Of a stretch of DNA of 64,000 bases, positions 1-11,257 are shown piece after piece. The notes under the pieces are model-generated. The model was not told where the DNA came from and ran no database searches. It saw nothing but the letters and a program-made list of their open reading frames with translations. Positions within the stretch are counted from its first letter, which is position 1. Each line of letters begins with the position of its first letter. This DNA comes from Clostridium niameyense (GTDB lineage: Bacteria > Bacillota > Clostridia > Clostridiales > Clostridiaceae). The position numbers were made by a program, and so were the translations under genes. The stretch covers positions 338,989-402,988 of the forward strand of contig NZ_LN849007.1 of NCBI RefSeq assembly GCF_001243045.1, written 5' to 3'.

Positions 1-758
1 AATGTATTCAGCTCCTTCCATACATTATTAAAATAAACTCTAAATTCTGGAGCTTCTCTACACTTTAAAGGGGAATCATATTGAGTAGAAAGCTCTATGT
101 TTATTTCCTTTTTTAGTTTAGCTGGTCTACTGGATAATACTAATACTCTATCGGACATAGCCACGGCTTCTGAAATATCATGGGTTACCATTATGGCTGT
201 TTTGCCTTCATTTTTTATTATTTTATATATTTCATCACCTATATTTAATCTAGTTTGATAATCAAGAGCAGAAAAAGGCTCATCTAAAAGTAATACTTCA
301 GGATTTAAGGCCAAGGTTCTAATTAGAGCTACCTTTTGTCTCATTCCTCCAGATAATTCATCAGGATGATGATTTTTAAATTCTGATAAACCATAGTTTT
401 CTAATAGTTTTTCTATAAATTCTTTGTTTTTATCATTTAATTTGTGTTGTATCTTAAGACCTAAGGTCACGTTGTGCCAAACTGTAAGCCACTGAAAAAG
501 ATGATCTTTTTGAAACATATATCCTATTTTACGAGAAATAGAATTTTGTTTTTCATCATCTATATAAACTTTACCACTAGATGCAGGTATTAATCCTGCA
601 ATTATATTTAATAATGTAGATTTTCCACATCCAGAGGGACCTACTATGCTTACAAATTCACCTTCTTTAATAGAAAATGAAATATCTTTTATAGCAGAGG
701 TTGCCCCTTTTAAAGAATGATAGTTCATATATATATTTTTAACTACTACTTTATTCAC
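1..758 (-). CDS. ABC importer ATPase, SsuB/TauB/ThiZ type (3' end outside window)
   Basis: This is the cytoplasmic ATPase subunit of an importer of the nitrate/sulfonate/taurine/thiamine-precursor class; 252 codons are visible and only the last few are missing. A GTG start at 756-758 follows an AGGAGATGAT ribosome binding site. Walker A (GPSGCGKST) lies at residues 40-48, the Q-loop MFQKD near 81-85, the signature LSGGMRQ near 135-141 and Walker B LLLDEP near 156-161, followed by the D-loop and the switch histidine in MVTHD. The matching substrate-binding lipoprotein is probably the minus-strand gene at 5340-6368, and a permease is expected just left of the window. The substrate cannot be told from sequence. 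Confidence 0.9.
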   Translation of the reverse strand, partial: MNKVVVKNIYMNYHSLKGATSAIKDISFSIKEGEFVSIVGPSGCGKSTLLNIIAGLIPASSGKVYIDDEKQNSISRKIGYMFQKDHLFQWLTVWHNVTLGLKIQHKLNDKNKEFIEKLLENYGLSEFKNHHPDELSGGMRQKVALIRTLALNPEVLLLDEPFSALDYQTRLNIGDEIYKIIKNEGKTAIMVTHDISEAVAMSDRVLVLSSRPAKLKKEINIELSTQYDSPLKCREAPEFRVYFNNVWKELNT

Positions 759-892
759 TATATCATCTCCTAACGAGTTCAATATAACTTTCTTCATATC
801 TCCATTTATTATATGAAAAATTATTAATTTGTGTTATAAAATATAGTGCTTTTACTAGGGTTAAGTGGTTATTTATATTACATAATGTTTAG

Positions 893-921
893 TTGAATAA
901 TGATAATCGAAAGTATATAAT
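893..921 (+). promoter_or_regulatory. Probable sigma-A promoter of the activase gene
   Basis: TTGAAT (893-898) and TATAAT (916-921) are separated by 17 bp, about 80 bp before the start of the activase. The region 759-1000 is otherwise AT-rich intergenic sequence between two divergent genes. Confidence 0.55.
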
Positions 922-1000
922 ATGCATATATATAATATCCATATATAGAAGAAATAGTATTTATAAATTTTAATATATAATAATGTAAAAGGTGAGTGTT

Positions 1001-4000
1001 ATGAAAAAATTATTTCATATGGGATTAGATGTTGGTTCTACTACAGTTAAAATTATTATATTAGATAAAAATAATAAAATTTTATACGGTATTTATAAGA
1101 GGCATTTTTCTGATATAAAAAGTACTATAATTGGAATAATTAAAGAAGCATTTAATAAGTTTAAGGACATTGATGTAACTCTTATGGTTACAGGATCTGG
1201 AGGACTTTCTGTGTCTAAATGGCTTAAGATACCTTTTATACAAGAAGTGGTGGCTTGTACCAATACCATAAAAAGAATTATACCTCAAACCGATGTAGCT
1301 ATAGAACTAGGCGGGGAAGATGCAAAAATTACTTTTTTTGACGATGGAGTAGATCAAAGAATGAATGGAACGTGTGCAGGTGGAACTGGAGCTTTTATAG
1401 ATCAAATGGCATCACTTTTAAAGACTGATGCAAAAGGATTAAATGAAATGGCTAAGAAATATAATGTTATATATCCAATTGCAGCAAGATGTGGAGTATT
1501 TGCAAAAACTGATATTCAACCTCTCTTAAATGAGGGCGCTGCTAGAGAAGATATTGCAGCTTCTATATTTCAAGCAGTAGTAAATCAAACTATAAGCGGA
1601 CTTTCATGTGGGAAAATAATAAAAGGAAATGTAGCATTTTTAGGAGGTCCTCTTTATTTTTTATCAGAACTTAGAAAAAGATTTATAGAAACATTAAAAT
1701 TAAAAAAAGAAGAAGCTATTTTCCCAGATAATTCTCAATTATTTGTAGCTATGGGAGCAGCTATAGCATCTAAAGAAAAAGCATATACTTTAAGTTTTAA
1801 GTCTTTAGTTGAAAGGTTAGAAGCACTAGAGACGGTTAAAGTTGATAGTGTGGAAATCTTATCACCTCTTTTTAAGGATGATAAGGAATATGAAGAGTTC
1901 AAACATAGACATAATAAGCATAAAGTGAAACAAGGAGATATAAGTCATTATAAAGGTAATTGTTATCTTGGAATAGATGCAGGGTCTACTACTACTAAAG
2001 TGGTTTTAATTGATGAAGAAGGAAAACTTTTATATTCTAAATATGGAAGTAATGAAGGAAGTCCATTAAAATCAGTAATAGAAATATTAAAAGATTTATA
2101 TGGTAATTTACCTAAAGAGGCTAAGATAATTAATTCTACAGTAACAGGTTATGGTGAAAATTTAATTAAATCTGCTTTGAAGGTTGATATAGGGGAAGTT
2201 GAAACTATAGCCCATTATAAGGCAGCAGAATTTTTTAGTCCAGGAGTAGATTTTATATTAGATATTGGTGGACAAGATATGAAATGTTTGATGGTTAAAG
2301 ACGGAGTAATAGAAAAAATTATGTTAAATGAAGCTTGTTCATCAGGTTGTGGATCCTTTATAGAAACTTTTGCTCATTCTTTAAATATGACTGTACAGGA
2401 ATTTGCAAGTTGTGCAATTAAGGCTAAGCAACCTGTAGATTTAGGATCTAGATGTACAGTATTTATGAATTCAAAAGTTAAACAAGCTCAAAAGGAAGGA
2501 GCAACAGTAGGGGATATATCAGCAGGGTTATCTTATTCTGTAATTAAGAATGCTCTTTTTAAAGTTATTAAAATAAGAGATCCTAAAGCTATGGGAAAAA
2601 AGATAATAGTTCAGGGTGGAACTTTTTATAATGATGCTGTGTTAAGAACTTTTGAAATCATATCACAAAGGAAAGCCATAAGACCCGATATAGCAGGTCT
2701 TATGGGAGCATTTGGAGCAGCTTTAATAGCTAAGGAAAGATATAAAAAAGGTAAGAAAAGTACACTGAAGACTAAAGATAAATTAGATAATTTTACTGTT
2801 AAGGTGGAAATGAAGCGTTGTGGAAAATGTGCAAATAACTGTTTGCTTACTATAAATAGATTTTCAGATGATAGATATTTTGTGTCAGGAAATAGATGTG
2901 AAAGAGGAGCAGGAAAAGATATAGAAGATAATAAACTACCAAATTTATATAGGTATAAATATAATAGATTATTTCATCAATATATTCCTATAAAAAAGGA
3001 AAAAGCAAAAGATAAGGTTGTTGGAATACCGAGGGTTTTAAATATGTATGAAAACTATCCATTTTGGTTTACTTTTTTTACAACTCTAGGATTTAGAGTT
3101 GAATTATCTTCGAGATCATCTAAAAGCTTATACGATTTAGGAATTGATACTATACCTTCAGAATCTGCTTGCTATCCAGCAAAGATAGTACATGGACATA
3201 TTAAAAATCTTATAAATAGAGGAATTAATTTTATATTTTATCCTTGTATTCCTTTTGAGCAAAAGGAACAGAAAGAAGCCAATAATCATTATAATTGTCC
3301 AATGGTTACCTCTTATCCAGAGGTTATAAAAAATAATATGGATTTATTGAAAGAAAAAAATATAAAATTTATGAATCCATTTTTACCTTTAGATAATAAG
3401 AAAAGACTTATTAAAAGAATTTATGAGGAGTTAAAAAATAATGGATTTAAATTTGGATTAGATGAAATAAAAAAAGCTATTGAGCTTTCTTATGAAGAAG
3501 ATTATAAAGTTAAAATGGATATAAGAAAAAAAGGAGAAGAGGTTTTAAATTATTTAAATAGGACGGGCAAAAAAGGAATAGTATTGAGCGGTAGACCTTA
3601 TCATATAGACCCAGAAATAAATCATGGAATACCTAATATAATCACTTCTCAAGGAATGGCGGTTTTAACTGAAGATTCAGTAGCACATTTAGGAAAAGTA
3701 GAAAGACCTCTAAGAGTTGTAGATCAGTGGGTGTATCACTCTAGGCTTTATGCAGCAGCAAGTTTTATAGCTATGCAGAATAATTTAGAACTTATACAGT
3801 TAAATTCTTTTGGATGTGGATTAGATGCAGTAACCACAGATCAAGTAGCGGAGATATTAGCAAGATGGGGGAAAATATATACTTCTATAAAAATAGATGA
3901 AGGAAGCAATTTAGGAGCTATAAGAATTAGAATACGTTCATTAAGTGCGGCTTTATATGAAAGAAATAAAAAGAATTTTAAGCCAGTTGAACTTTACAGT

Positions 4001-5287
4001 GCTCCTAAAAGAGTGATATTTACAAAGGAAATGAGAAAAAAACATACTATATTGTGTCCACAAATGTCTCCTATACATTTTCAATTTATACAGGAAGCTT
4101 TTAGAGAATCAGGATATTATTTGGATGTATTACCTTCAGTTGATAAAAAATCTATAGATGAAGGATTGAAATATGTAAATAATGATGCATGCTATCCATC
4201 CATTATAGTTGTGGGACAAATCATTAAAGCATTAAAATCAGGCAAATATGATTTAAATAATACCTCAGTTATAATAACTCAGACTGGGGGAGGATGCAGG
4301 GCTACAAACTATATAGGATTTTTGAGAAAGGCATTAAGAGAGTCTGGTTTTGATAAAATTCCGGTTATATCATTGAATGCAGTGGGATTAGAAAAAAATC
4401 CAGGGTTTAAAGTAACACTTTCATTGGCCAATAAATCTTTAATAGCACTCATATATGGTGATCTACTTATGAGAGTACTATACAAAGTTAGACCTTATGA
4501 AAAAATTCCTGGTTCGGCTAGTTTATTATATAAAAAGTGGATAAATAGATGCAAAGCAAATATAAAAGACGGATCTATGAAAAAGTTTAAAGAAAATGTT
4601 TATGAGTTGGTGAATGACTTTGATAATTTAGAAATAAAAGATATAGTTAAGCCTAAGGTAGGAGTGGTAGGAGAAATATTAGTTAAGTTTCATCCAACAG
4701 CTAACAATGATATTGTAAATATTATAGAAAAAGAAGGTGGGGAAGCTGTAGTACCAGATTTATTAGATTTTTTCCTATATTGTTCTTATAATTCTAAATT
4801 CAAATATAAATATTTGTCAGGGTCAAGAGGTAATATGATAATGTGTAATATATTAATTAAAATTATTGAGTATTATAGAAAAGAAATGAAACAGGCTCTT
4901 AAAAACAGTAATAGATTTTCAGAGCCTAAGGAAATTGATGAATTAGCTAAAGGAGCAAAACAAATATTATCTATAGGAAATCAAACGGGAGAAGGCTGGT
5001 TTTTAACTGCGGAAATGATTGAACTTATAGAAAGTGGAGTACCTAATATTATATGTATGCAACCTTTTGCGTGCCTTCCCAATCATGTTACAGGAAAGGG
5101 TATGATAAAAGAAATAAGAAGAAAATTTAAGGGAACTAATATAGCTGCTATAGATTATGACCCAGGTGCTAGTGAAGTTAATCAATTAAACAGAATAAAG
5201 CTTATGTTATCTGTAGCTTTTGATAAATTAAAGAAGGATGAGTTAAATAAATCTCTAGAACAAACAGCGGTTTCAAAAGAAATATAA
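1001..5287 (+). CDS. Fused acyl-CoA dehydratase activase / dehydratase-like protein
   Basis: This 1428-residue protein belongs to the BadF/BadG/HgdC ASKHA ATPase family, whose members drive ATP-dependent one-electron reduction of 2-hydroxyacyl-CoA dehydratases or related radical enzymes. Two activase modules are visible: residues about 5-265 ([16 protein letters not shown], cluster-type cysteines near 125 and 164) and about 320-590 ([16 protein letters not shown], cysteines in ACSSGCG and SRCTVF). A cysteine-rich stretch follows near 605 (RCGKCANNC), then a long DUF2229/dehydratase-D-like region to the C-terminus. The ATG at 1001 is preferred over a GTG at 992 because the AAAGGTGAG Shine-Dalgarno overlaps that GTG. 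Full-length members of this fused family are about 1400 residues long in clostridia. Its substrate is unknown. It lies on the opposite strand between two ABC importer genes. Confidence 0.88.
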   Translation: MKKLFHMGLDVGSTTVKIIILDKNNKILYGIYKRHFSDIKSTIIGIIKEAFNKFKDIDVTLMVTGSGGLSVSKWLKIPFIQEVVACTNTIKRIIPQTDVAIELGGEDAKITFFDDGVDQRMNGTCAGGTGAFIDQMASLLKTDAKGLNEMAKKYNVIYPIAARCGVFAKTDIQPLLNEGAAREDIAASIFQAVVNQTISGLSCGKIIKGNVAFLGGPLYFLSELRKRFIETLKLKKEEAIFPDNSQLFVAMGAAIASKEKAYTLSFKSLVERLEALETVKVDSVEILSPLFKDDKEYEEFKHRHNKHKVKQGDISHYKGNCYLGIDAGSTTTKVVLIDEEGKLLYSKYGSNEGSPLKSVIEILKDLYGNLPKEAKIINSTVTGYGENLIKSALKVDIGEVETIAHYKAAEFFSPGVDFILDIGGQDMKCLMVKDGVIEKIMLNEACSSGCGSFIETFAHSLNMTVQEFASCAIKAKQPVDLGSRCTVFMNSKVKQAQKEGATVGDISAGLSYSVIKNALFKVIKIRDPKAMGKKIIVQGGTFYNDAVLRTFEIISQRKAIRPDIAGLMGAFGAALIAKERYKKGKKSTLKTKDKLDNFTVKVEMKRCGKCANNCLLTINRFSDDRYFVSGNRCERGAGKDIEDNKLPNLYRYKYNRLFHQYIPIKKEKAKDKVVGIPRVLNMYENYPFWFTFFTTLGFRVELSSRSSKSLYDLGIDTIPSESACYPAKIVHGHIKNLINRGINFIFYPCIPFEQKEQKEANNHYNCPMVTSYPEVIKNNMDLLKEKNIKFMNPFLPLDNKKRLIKRIYEELKNNGFKFGLDEIKKAIELSYEEDYKVKMDIRKKGEEVLNYLNRTGKKGIVLSGRPYHIDPEINHGIPNIITSQGMAVLTEDSVAHLGKVERPLRVVDQWVYHSRLYAAASFIAMQNNLELIQLNSFGCGLDAVTTDQVAEILARWGKIYTSIKIDEGSNLGAIRIRIRSLSAALYERNKKNFKPVELYSAPKRVIFTKEMRKKHTILCPQMSPIHFQFIQEAFRESGYYLDVLPSVDKKSIDEGLKYVNNDACYPSIIVVGQIIKALKSGKYDLNNTSVIITQTGGGCRATNYIGFLRKALRESGFDKIPVISLNAVGLEKNPGFKVTLSLANKSLIALIYGDLLMRVLYKVRPYEKIPGSASLLYKKWINRCKANIKDGSMKKFKENVYELVNDFDNLEIKDIVKPKVGVVGEILVKFHPTANNDIVNIIEKEGGEAVVPDLLDFFLYCSYNSKFKYKYLSGSRGNMIMCNILIKIIEYYRKEMKQALKNSNRFSEPKEIDELAKGAKQILSIGNQTGEGWFLTAEMIELIESGVPNIICMQPFACLPNHVTGKGMIKEIRRKFKGTNIAAIDYDPGASEVNQLNRIKLMLSVAFDKLKKDELNKSLEQTAVSKEI

Positions 5288-5308
5288 AATAAGAGGTAAC
5301 TTCTTAAA

Positions 5309-5350
5309 TAATTAAGGGGATAATTTATCCCCTTAATTATTATTTTTTTA
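5309..5350. terminator. Bidirectional rho-independent terminator
   Basis: A 14-bp perfect stem (5309-5322 with 5326-5339, loop ATT) is flanked by A/T-rich tails on both sides. It sits between the convergent activase and substrate-binding-protein genes and overlaps the stop codon of the latter. Confidence 0.85.
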
Positions 5351-6368
5351 TAGCCTTTTCACCAAATTTATTTGTAACAATTTTATCAAAAGAAGGTCTT
5401 TGGGGAATAAGTTCCTTATTAGAAGATTGAATTATGTCCATTAATTTGTTTAATTCTTTTTCTTTAATTATAGGATTAGTAGAATAAGCGTTTATGCTCT
5501 TATAATTTTTTATTACATCTACTAATAATTTTTCATCAAATCCTGGGAAGAAGGACTTTATAGATTTAGCAATTTCATCCTCACTATGCTTTTCAACCCA
5601 CATTTGAGCTTTATAGATAGCATTTGTGAATTTTTGAATTGTTTCAGGGTTCTTTTCCATATAAGATTTTGTAGTAAAGTAGCAAGTATAAGGTAAAGTT
5701 CCAGCAGACTTACCAATAGATGCAACTATGGACCCTGAATTATCTTTTTGGAGTCTACTTGCAGTAGGTTCAAATAAAGCTACGTAGTCACCAGTACCAG
5801 ATTTAAAAGCACCAGCTGTGGCAGTAAAATCTATATTAGTAATAAGGTTAACATCTGATTCGGGATCTAAACCATGATTTTTCAGCACATATTCTAATGA
5901 CATTTCAGGAACCCCACCAGGTCTACCACCAATTATAGATTTTCCTTTTAGATTTTCCCATTTAAAGTTTTTATCTTCATTCTTACCAACTAGGAAAGAA
6001 CCATCTGTTTGTGTTAACTGAGCAAATAATATGGGATAGTCTTCTCTTTTTTGATTATAAATGTAAATTATTTGTTCTGGTCCACAGAAACCTATGTCAG
6101 CATTTTTACTTAAAACTTGTTGCATAGTTTTGTCAGCACCTTGACCAGTAGATAGTTCTATATCTAAACCTTCCTCTTTAAACATGCCTTCATTAATGGC
6201 TACATACATAGGTGCATAAAAAACAGAACGTACAACTTCATTTAATTCAACTTTTACAAGATCTTTGGATTTTTCTTTTTCTTTATTAGCTCCGCAACCA
6301 GCAAGAATACTTACAGAAAGTGCTAATACTAAAAGTAAAGAGAGTAAGTGAAATTTTTTTGCTTTCAT
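5340..6368 (-). CDS. NMT1/THI5-like ABC substrate-binding lipoprotein
   Basis: This 342-residue extracytoplasmic solute receptor belongs to the SsuA/TauA/ThiY (NMT1-like) group. It has a lysine-rich start, a hydrophobic segment and a lipobox LAGC with the acylated cysteine at residue 25. The body has typical family features: FYAPMYVAINEGMFKEEGL, then GADKTMQQV, GGRPGGVPEM and a C-terminal helical part. The ATG at 6366-6368 follows a GGAGGT at 6373-6378; an upstream in-frame TTG lies inside that Shine-Dalgarno and was not used. The gene probably works with the ATPase at 1-758 although the activase gene lies between them. Its ligand (a thiamine precursor, sulfonate or other) cannot be assigned. 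Confidence 0.88.
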   Translation of the reverse strand: MKAKKFHLLSLLLVLALSVSILAGCGANKEKEKSKDLVKVELNEVVRSVFYAPMYVAINEGMFKEEGLDIELSTGQGADKTMQQVLSKNADIGFCGPEQIIYIYNQKREDYPILFAQLTQTDGSFLVGKNEDKNFKWENLKGKSIIGGRPGGVPEMSLEYVLKNHGLDPESDVNLITNIDFTATAGAFKSGTGDYVALFEPTASRLQKDNSGSIVASIGKSAGTLPYTCYFTTKSYMEKNPETIQKFTNAIYKAQMWVEKHSEDEIAKSIKSFFPGFDEKLLVDVIKNYKSINAYSTNPIIKEKELNKLMDIIQSSNKELIPQRPSFDKIVTNKFGEKAIKK

Positions 6369-6469
6369 AAAAACCTCCAAGATAAATTTTATATTAGTTC
6401 ATAATATGAGGACATTATTAATTATGTTAAATACTCTTATTTAATTTTGGTTTTGTAGGAAATATTAAA

Positions 6470-6736
6470 ATGATGAATCCAATAATACCAATTCAGTATT
6501 TAATACATGTTATTTTACTTATAAAAAACTATCATAACAAATATGAAAAAAATATTTTATATACAAGTTTACTAACTACAGAAATGGCTATTATTTTTAT
6601 TGTGCTGTGCGGACTACAATCAAGTAGTGAATTTACTATATGGATTTGGATTCGAATATTTTTAGATGAACCAACCGGAAATTTAGATTCAAAATCTGCA
6701 CAAATTGTAATAAATCAAATCATAGTATGCTTTTAA
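6470..6736 (+). pseudogene. Remnant of an ABC transporter gene (MacB/BceA-type ATPase tail)
   Basis: A short 88-codon frame ends with FLDEPTGNLDSKSAQIV, which is the Walker B/D-loop of FtsE/MacB/BceA-type ATPases. It lacks everything that should come before it (Walker A, Q-loop, signature) and most of what follows. The first 60 residues are hydrophobic and unrelated to an ATPase, with at least one possible membrane segment. I read this as fused debris left by deletion, not a working gene. No clear Shine-Dalgarno is present. Confidence 0.6.
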
Positions 6737-6761
6737 CTACATTTATGTTAAAATAATTTTA

Positions 6762-6790
6762 TTGACATATAATACAACCAGATATATAAT
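6762..6790 (+). promoter_or_regulatory. Sigma-A promoter of the valS T-box transcript
   Basis: A consensus TTGACA (6762-6767) and TATAAT (6785-6790) are separated by 17 bp. Transcription would start about 35-40 bp before the first T-box stem. Confidence 0.85.
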
Positions 6791-6831
6791 GAACAAAATG
6801 AAGAATTTATAAAATTTAACATAAAATAAAG

Positions 6832-7056
6832 CTGTGATAAAGAGGAGTAGAGATAAAATATATAAAAGAGAGGAAAATTCTACGGCTGAAAAATTTTCTA
6901 TATTTAATTTATCTTGAAGGTAGCTTTGGAGCTTCTTTACTGAGTTTAGTAAGTAAAGACGGATTCTTATCCGTTAATATATAAGAGCCTGTGTTAGCAG
7001 GAAAAAAGGTGGTACCGCGAGTCTTCGTCCTTTTAAGGATGACGGCTCTTTTTTAT
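6832..7056 (+). promoter_or_regulatory. T-box riboswitch, valine specific (specifier GUA)
   Basis: A leader of about 225 nt shows T-box landmarks in order: the stem I base with AGAGGAGTAGAGA, a specifier loop with GTA at 6920-6922 (in the context TTGAAG-GTA-GCTTTGGAG), the T-box core GGTGGTACCGCG at 7008-7019, and a terminator hairpin at about 7019-7050 ending in TTTTTT. Uncharged tRNA-Val(UAC) should stabilise the antiterminator and permit valS expression. The matching tRNA gene is at 28726-28801. Confidence 0.93.
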
Positions 7057-7100
7057 TTCATTGAAACCTTAAAATTATAAATACATAAGGAGGAATTAAA

Positions 7101-9746
7101 ATGTCAGAAACAAGGGAAATGGAAAAAACTTATAGTCCTAAAGAATTTGAAGATAGACTTTATAAAAATTGGGAGGAAAAAGCATATTTCACACCAAAGG
7201 TGGAGGAAAATAAAATACCATACACTATAGTTTTACCTCCACCAAATATAACAGGAAAACTTCACTTAGGTCATGCATTAGATGATACATTGCAAGATAT
7301 ATTAATAAGAACAAAAAGAATGCAAGGATATAGTACTTTATGGCTACCAGGACAAGATCATGCAAGTATTGCTACAGAAGTAAAAGTAGAAAATGAATTA
7401 CTAAAAAAAGGTATAGTGAAAAAGGAAATAGGAAGAGAAGCATTCCTTGAAAAAGTATGGGATTGGACAGACGAGTATAGAGGAAAAATAAGAAACCAAG
7501 TTAAAAAGTTGGGTTGCTCTTTAGATTTTACAAGAGAAAGATTTACCATGGATGAAAAGCTTGATAAAGCAGTTAAGCATTTCTTTGTTAAATTATATAA
7601 TGAAGGATTAATTTATCAAGGAAATAGAATAACAAATTGGTGTCCAAAATGTAAAACTGCTATATCTGATGCGGAAATAGAATATAACGAACATGAAGGA
7701 CACTTTTGGCATATAAAATATCCAGTAGTAGGTAGTGATGAATATTTAGAAATAGCTACTACGAGACCAGAAACAATGCTTGGAGATACAGCTGTTGCCG
7801 TTAATCCAAAGGATGAAAGATATGCTCATTTAGTAGGAAAAACCCTTATGTTACCACTTGTAAATAGGGAAATACCTATAGTTGCAGATGAATATGTAGA
7901 TGTAGAGTTTGGAACAGGAGCAGTAAAAATAACCCCAGCACATGATCCTAATGATTATCAAGTAGGTAAAAGACATGATCTTCCAGAAATTAATGTAATG
8001 TTTGATGATGGAAGAATTAATTTTGAAGGTTCTAAGTACCATGGTATGGATAGATATGAAGCTAGACGTTCCATAGTAGAGGACTTAAGAAATGAAGGAT
8101 TTTTAGTTAAAATAAAAGAACATAATCATAATGTAAGTTGTCATGATAGATGTGGAACAGTAATAGAACCTATAATTTCTAAGCAATGGTTTGTTAAAAT
8201 GGAATCACTTGCAAAACCTGCTATAGAAGTTGTAAAAAATAAAGAATTAAAGTTTGTTCCTGAAAGATTTGAAAAGACATATTTTAACTGGATGGAAAAT
8301 ATTCAAGATTGGTGCATATCAAGACAATTATGGTGGGGACATAGAATTCCAGTATGGTATTGTAAAGATTGTGGAGAGGTTATTGTAAAAACTTCAGAGC
8401 CAACAAAATGTCCAAAATGTAATAGTGAAAAATTATATCAAGACAATGATGTTTTAGATACTTGGTTTAGTTCGGCTCTATGGCCCTTTTCTACATTAGG
8501 TTGGCCAGATAAAACACCAGATTTAAAATATTTTTATCCTAATAATACACTAGTTACAGGATACGATATAATATTCTTCTGGGTAGCAAGAATGGTGTTC
8601 TCTGGACTTTATTGTATGGATGATATTCCATTTAATACTGTATTAATTCATGGTATAGTTAGAGATTCAGAAGGAAGAAAAATGTCTAAATCATTAGGAA
8701 ATGGTGTAGATCCAATTGAAGTAATAAATGAATATGGTGCAGATGCATTAAGATTTACTTTAGTTACAGGAAATGCTCCAGGAAATGATATAAGATATTA
8801 TCCTGAAAGAGTAGAAGCTGCTAGAAACTTTGCAAATAAAATATGGAATGCATCTAGATTTGTTCTTATGAATTTAGATAAGGATTTAATGGATAAATAT
8901 AAGGATAATAAAAATTATACAATAGCGGATAAATGGATATTATCAAGATTAAATACTGTAGTTAAGGAAGTTACAGAAAATATAGATAAGTTTGAGCTTG
9001 GAATAGCTTCTCAAAAAATATATGATTTCATATGGGGAGAATTCTGTGATTGGTATATAGAACTTGTTAAACCAGTATTATATGGAGAAAATGAAGAAGC
9101 TAAAGGTATAGCCTTCAATGTACTTCATAAGGTATTAGAAACTTCATTACAATTATTACATCCTATAATGCCATTTATAACAGAAGAAATTTATAATCAT
9201 TTATATACAGAATTTGAATCAATAGTTATATCAAAATGGCCACAATATGATGAAAATTTAAAGAATGAAAAAGCAGAAAAAGATATGGAATATATCATAG
9301 AAGCTATTAAATCTATAAGAAATGTTAGAACAGAAATGAATGTGCCACCTTCAAGAAAAGCTAAATTAATGATTTACTTAACAGAAGGAGAAGCAAAGGG
9401 TTCTTTCAAAGAAGGAGAAGTTTACTTTAAGAAACTAGCTTCAGCTTCAGAAGTTAGCTTTATGGAAGAAAAGGAAGCTTCAGATAAAAATGTAGCTGTA
9501 GTTACAAGGGGAGCTGAAATATTTATACCATTATTAGAACTTGTAGATATAGAAAAAGAATTAGAAAGATTAAATAAAGAAAAAGAAAAGTTAGAAAAAG
9601 AAATTGAAAGAGTAGAGAAAAAATTATCTAATGAAAGATTTGTAAGCAAAGCACCAGAAGCTGTAGTAAATGCTGAAAGAGAAAAAGGTGAAAAATATAA
9701 AGAAATGTTAAAGTCAGTAATGCAAAGTTTACAATCATTAAAATAA
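7101..9746 (+). CDS. valS: Valyl-tRNA synthetase
   Basis: This 881-residue class I synthetase charges tRNA-Val in the cytoplasm. The HIGH-type motif HLGH is at residues 55-58 and KMSKS at 527-531. The CP1 editing domain lies between them ([12 protein letters not shown]). A zinc-knuckle-like region with CKDC and CPKC is near residues 420-445. The C-terminal 65 residues form the lysine/glutamate-rich coiled coil typical of ValRS. The length is normal for bacterial ValRS. The ATG follows AAGGAGGAATTAAA. Expression is controlled by the valine T-box directly upstream. Confidence 0.98.
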   Translation: MSETREMEKTYSPKEFEDRLYKNWEEKAYFTPKVEENKIPYTIVLPPPNITGKLHLGHALDDTLQDILIRTKRMQGYSTLWLPGQDHASIATEVKVENELLKKGIVKKEIGREAFLEKVWDWTDEYRGKIRNQVKKLGCSLDFTRERFTMDEKLDKAVKHFFVKLYNEGLIYQGNRITNWCPKCKTAISDAEIEYNEHEGHFWHIKYPVVGSDEYLEIATTRPETMLGDTAVAVNPKDERYAHLVGKTLMLPLVNREIPIVADEYVDVEFGTGAVKITPAHDPNDYQVGKRHDLPEINVMFDDGRINFEGSKYHGMDRYEARRSIVEDLRNEGFLVKIKEHNHNVSCHDRCGTVIEPIISKQWFVKMESLAKPAIEVVKNKELKFVPERFEKTYFNWMENIQDWCISRQLWWGHRIPVWYCKDCGEVIVKTSEPTKCPKCNSEKLYQDNDVLDTWFSSALWPFSTLGWPDKTPDLKYFYPNNTLVTGYDIIFFWVARMVFSGLYCMDDIPFNTVLIHGIVRDSEGRKMSKSLGNGVDPIEVINEYGADALRFTLVTGNAPGNDIRYYPERVEAARNFANKIWNASRFVLMNLDKDLMDKYKDNKNYTIADKWILSRLNTVVKEVTENIDKFELGIASQKIYDFIWGEFCDWYIELVKPVLYGENEEAKGIAFNVLHKVLETSLQLLHPIMPFITEEIYNHLYTEFESIVISKWPQYDENLKNEKAEKDMEYIIEAIKSIRNVRTEMNVPPSRKAKLMIYLTEGEAKGSFKEGEVYFKKLASASEVSFMEEKEASDKNVAVVTRGAEIFIPLLELVDIEKELERLNKEKEKLEKEIERVEKKLSNERFVSKAPEAVVNAEREKGEKYKEMLKSVMQSLQSLK

Positions 9747-9755
9747 TATTATTAG

Positions 9756-9790
9756 AGGTAGGAAGAGGAATACTTCCTGCCTTATTTTAA
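9756..9790 (+). terminator. Hairpin terminator after valS
   Basis: A 10-bp stem (9756-9765 with 9773-9782, one G-U pair) is followed by TATTTTA. It may only partly separate valS from folC, 75 bp downstream. Confidence 0.6.
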
Positions 9791-9821
9791 AATAATTATT
9801 ATGTGGTTTGGAAGTTTATAA

Positions 9822-11129
9822 ATGGGAAGTGATATGATGAATTATAAAGAAGCCATGGAATATATAAAGTCTACCGCTAAGTTTGGTAGTAATTTAGGTC
9901 TCAGTAGAACAGAGAAGTTATTAGAACTTTTAGGTAATCCTCATAAAAAATTAAAGTGTATACATATAGCGGGTACTAATGGAAAAGGGTCAACCACAGC
10001 TATGATTTCTAGTGTTTTAATGGAATCAGGATATAAGGTTGGTATGTATACATCACCTTATATAGAGGAATTTGAAGAGAGAATTCAAATAAATAAAATA
10101 AATATACCAAAAGATAAATTGAGTGAAATAGTAACTAAAGTAGCTTATAAGGTTGAAGAAGTAATTAAACTTGGGTATGATAATCCTACTGAATTTGAAA
10201 TAATTACTGCAGCTATGTTTTATTATTTTTATGAGGAAAAAGTGGATTATGCAGTAATAGAGGTAGGACTTGGTGGAAGATTGGACTCTACCAATGTATT
10301 AAATCCAATTTTAAGTGTCATAACTTCTATAAATTATGATCATATGGAAATTTTAGGACATACTTTAGATGAAATAGCAAAAGAAAAAGCAGGAATAATA
10401 AAAGGAGCACCAGTGATATTATATCCACAGTGTGGAAAAGTACAGGAAGTTATAGAAAAAACTTGTAATTATAGAAAAAGTAGATTGATAAAAGTAAATG
10501 ATTATATAGAAGAAATAAGTATATTTAGTTCTTCTAAAAATATAGGTGTTCAGAAATTCTCTATAAAAACTAAAAAAAGTTTATATAATATAGAGTTACC
10601 ATTGTTGGGAGAATATCAAATAAATAATTGTTGTACAGCTATTTTAACTATAGAAAAATTAATAAATATAGGGGTAAGTATAAGTAATAAATCTATAGAG
10701 GAGGGACTGAAAAAAGTTAAATGGCCAGCTAGAATGGAGATTTTAAATAAAGATCCTTTGGTTGTTATAGATGGGGCTCATAATATAGATGGAATTAAAA
10801 GCTTAACTAAAACTTTAAAAAAAACTTTTAACTATAATAATCTTATTTTAATATTAGGAATTTTAAAAGATAAGCAAGTAGAAAATATAGTAAAAGAAAT
10901 AACTCCTAAGGCCCAAAAAGTAATTACTGTTACTCCACATAATAACAGGGCAGAAAATTGTGAACATTTAATCCACATTGTGGAAAAATATAATAATAAT
11001 TGTGAGTATTTTAATTCCTACCATAAAGCTTATGAAAGAGCTTTGAGTTACTGTAATAAGGAAGACATGATTTTAGTTTGTGGATCTTTATACATGGTGG
11101 GGGATATGAGAAAAATAATTTTGAAGTAG
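9822..11129 (+). CDS. folC: Folylpolyglutamate synthase / dihydrofolate synthase
   Basis: This 435-residue Mur-ligase-family enzyme adds glutamate to (dihydro)folate using ATP. The P-loop GTNGKGS lies at residues 51-57, followed by the family motifs YTSPYIEEFEERI and GLGGRLDSTN, and a C-terminal Mur ligase domain with VIDGAHNIDG. Three in-frame ATGs (9822, 9834, 9837) compete. The weak GGGAAGTGAT just before 9834 favours the second or third, which would shorten the protein by 4-5 residues. valS-folC is a common Firmicute gene order. Confidence 0.93.
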   Translation: MGSDMMNYKEAMEYIKSTAKFGSNLGLSRTEKLLELLGNPHKKLKCIHIAGTNGKGSTTAMISSVLMESGYKVGMYTSPYIEEFEERIQINKINIPKDKLSEIVTKVAYKVEEVIKLGYDNPTEFEIITAAMFYYFYEEKVDYAVIEVGLGGRLDSTNVLNPILSVITSINYDHMEILGHTLDEIAKEKAGIIKGAPVILYPQCGKVQEVIEKTCNYRKSRLIKVNDYIEEISIFSSSKNIGVQKFSIKTKKSLYNIELPLLGEYQINNCCTAILTIEKLINIGVSISNKSIEEGLKKVKWPARMEILNKDPLVVIDGAHNIDGIKSLTKTLKKTFNYNNLILILGILKDKQVENIVKEITPKAQKVITVTPHNNRAENCEHLIHIVEKYNNNCEYFNSYHKAYERALSYCNKEDMILVCGSLYMVGDMRKIILK

Positions 11130-11150
11130 TATGAAGTTTAGTAAACTAAT

Positions 11151-11237
11151 AAAGTGGGAGATTATAACTTTTAAGTTATTTGACAAATTTTAAATTATGA
11201 TAAATGACTTTGATTATAATTTCCCACTTTTATTTTC
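11151..11237. terminator. Long-range hairpin after folC, possible bidirectional terminator
   Basis: The arms AAAGTGGGAGATTATAA (11151-11167) and their near-complement (11214-11230) pair over 17 bp with one G-U. They enclose 46 nt that contain a smaller hairpin near ATAACTTTTAAGTTAT. A TATTTTC tail follows. It lies between convergent folC and the TSCPD gene. Confidence 0.55.
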
Positions 11238-11257
11238 TTATAGATTTAAGAAAAATT

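Noticed and set aside
992-1000. GTG start for the activase
   Set aside because: It overlaps the Shine-Dalgarno sequence used by the ATG at 1001.
6400-6427. Sigma-K-like AC-N17-CATATTATG upstream of the substrate-binding protein gene
   Set aside because: A single case with a mismatched -10 and no sporulation link for an importer gene. Kept as a warning that AT-rich DNA can yield such matches.
6369-6469. TPP riboswitch before the NMT1/THI5-like binding protein
   Set aside because: No CUGAGA or related conserved thi-box sequence is present, so a thiamine link is not supported.
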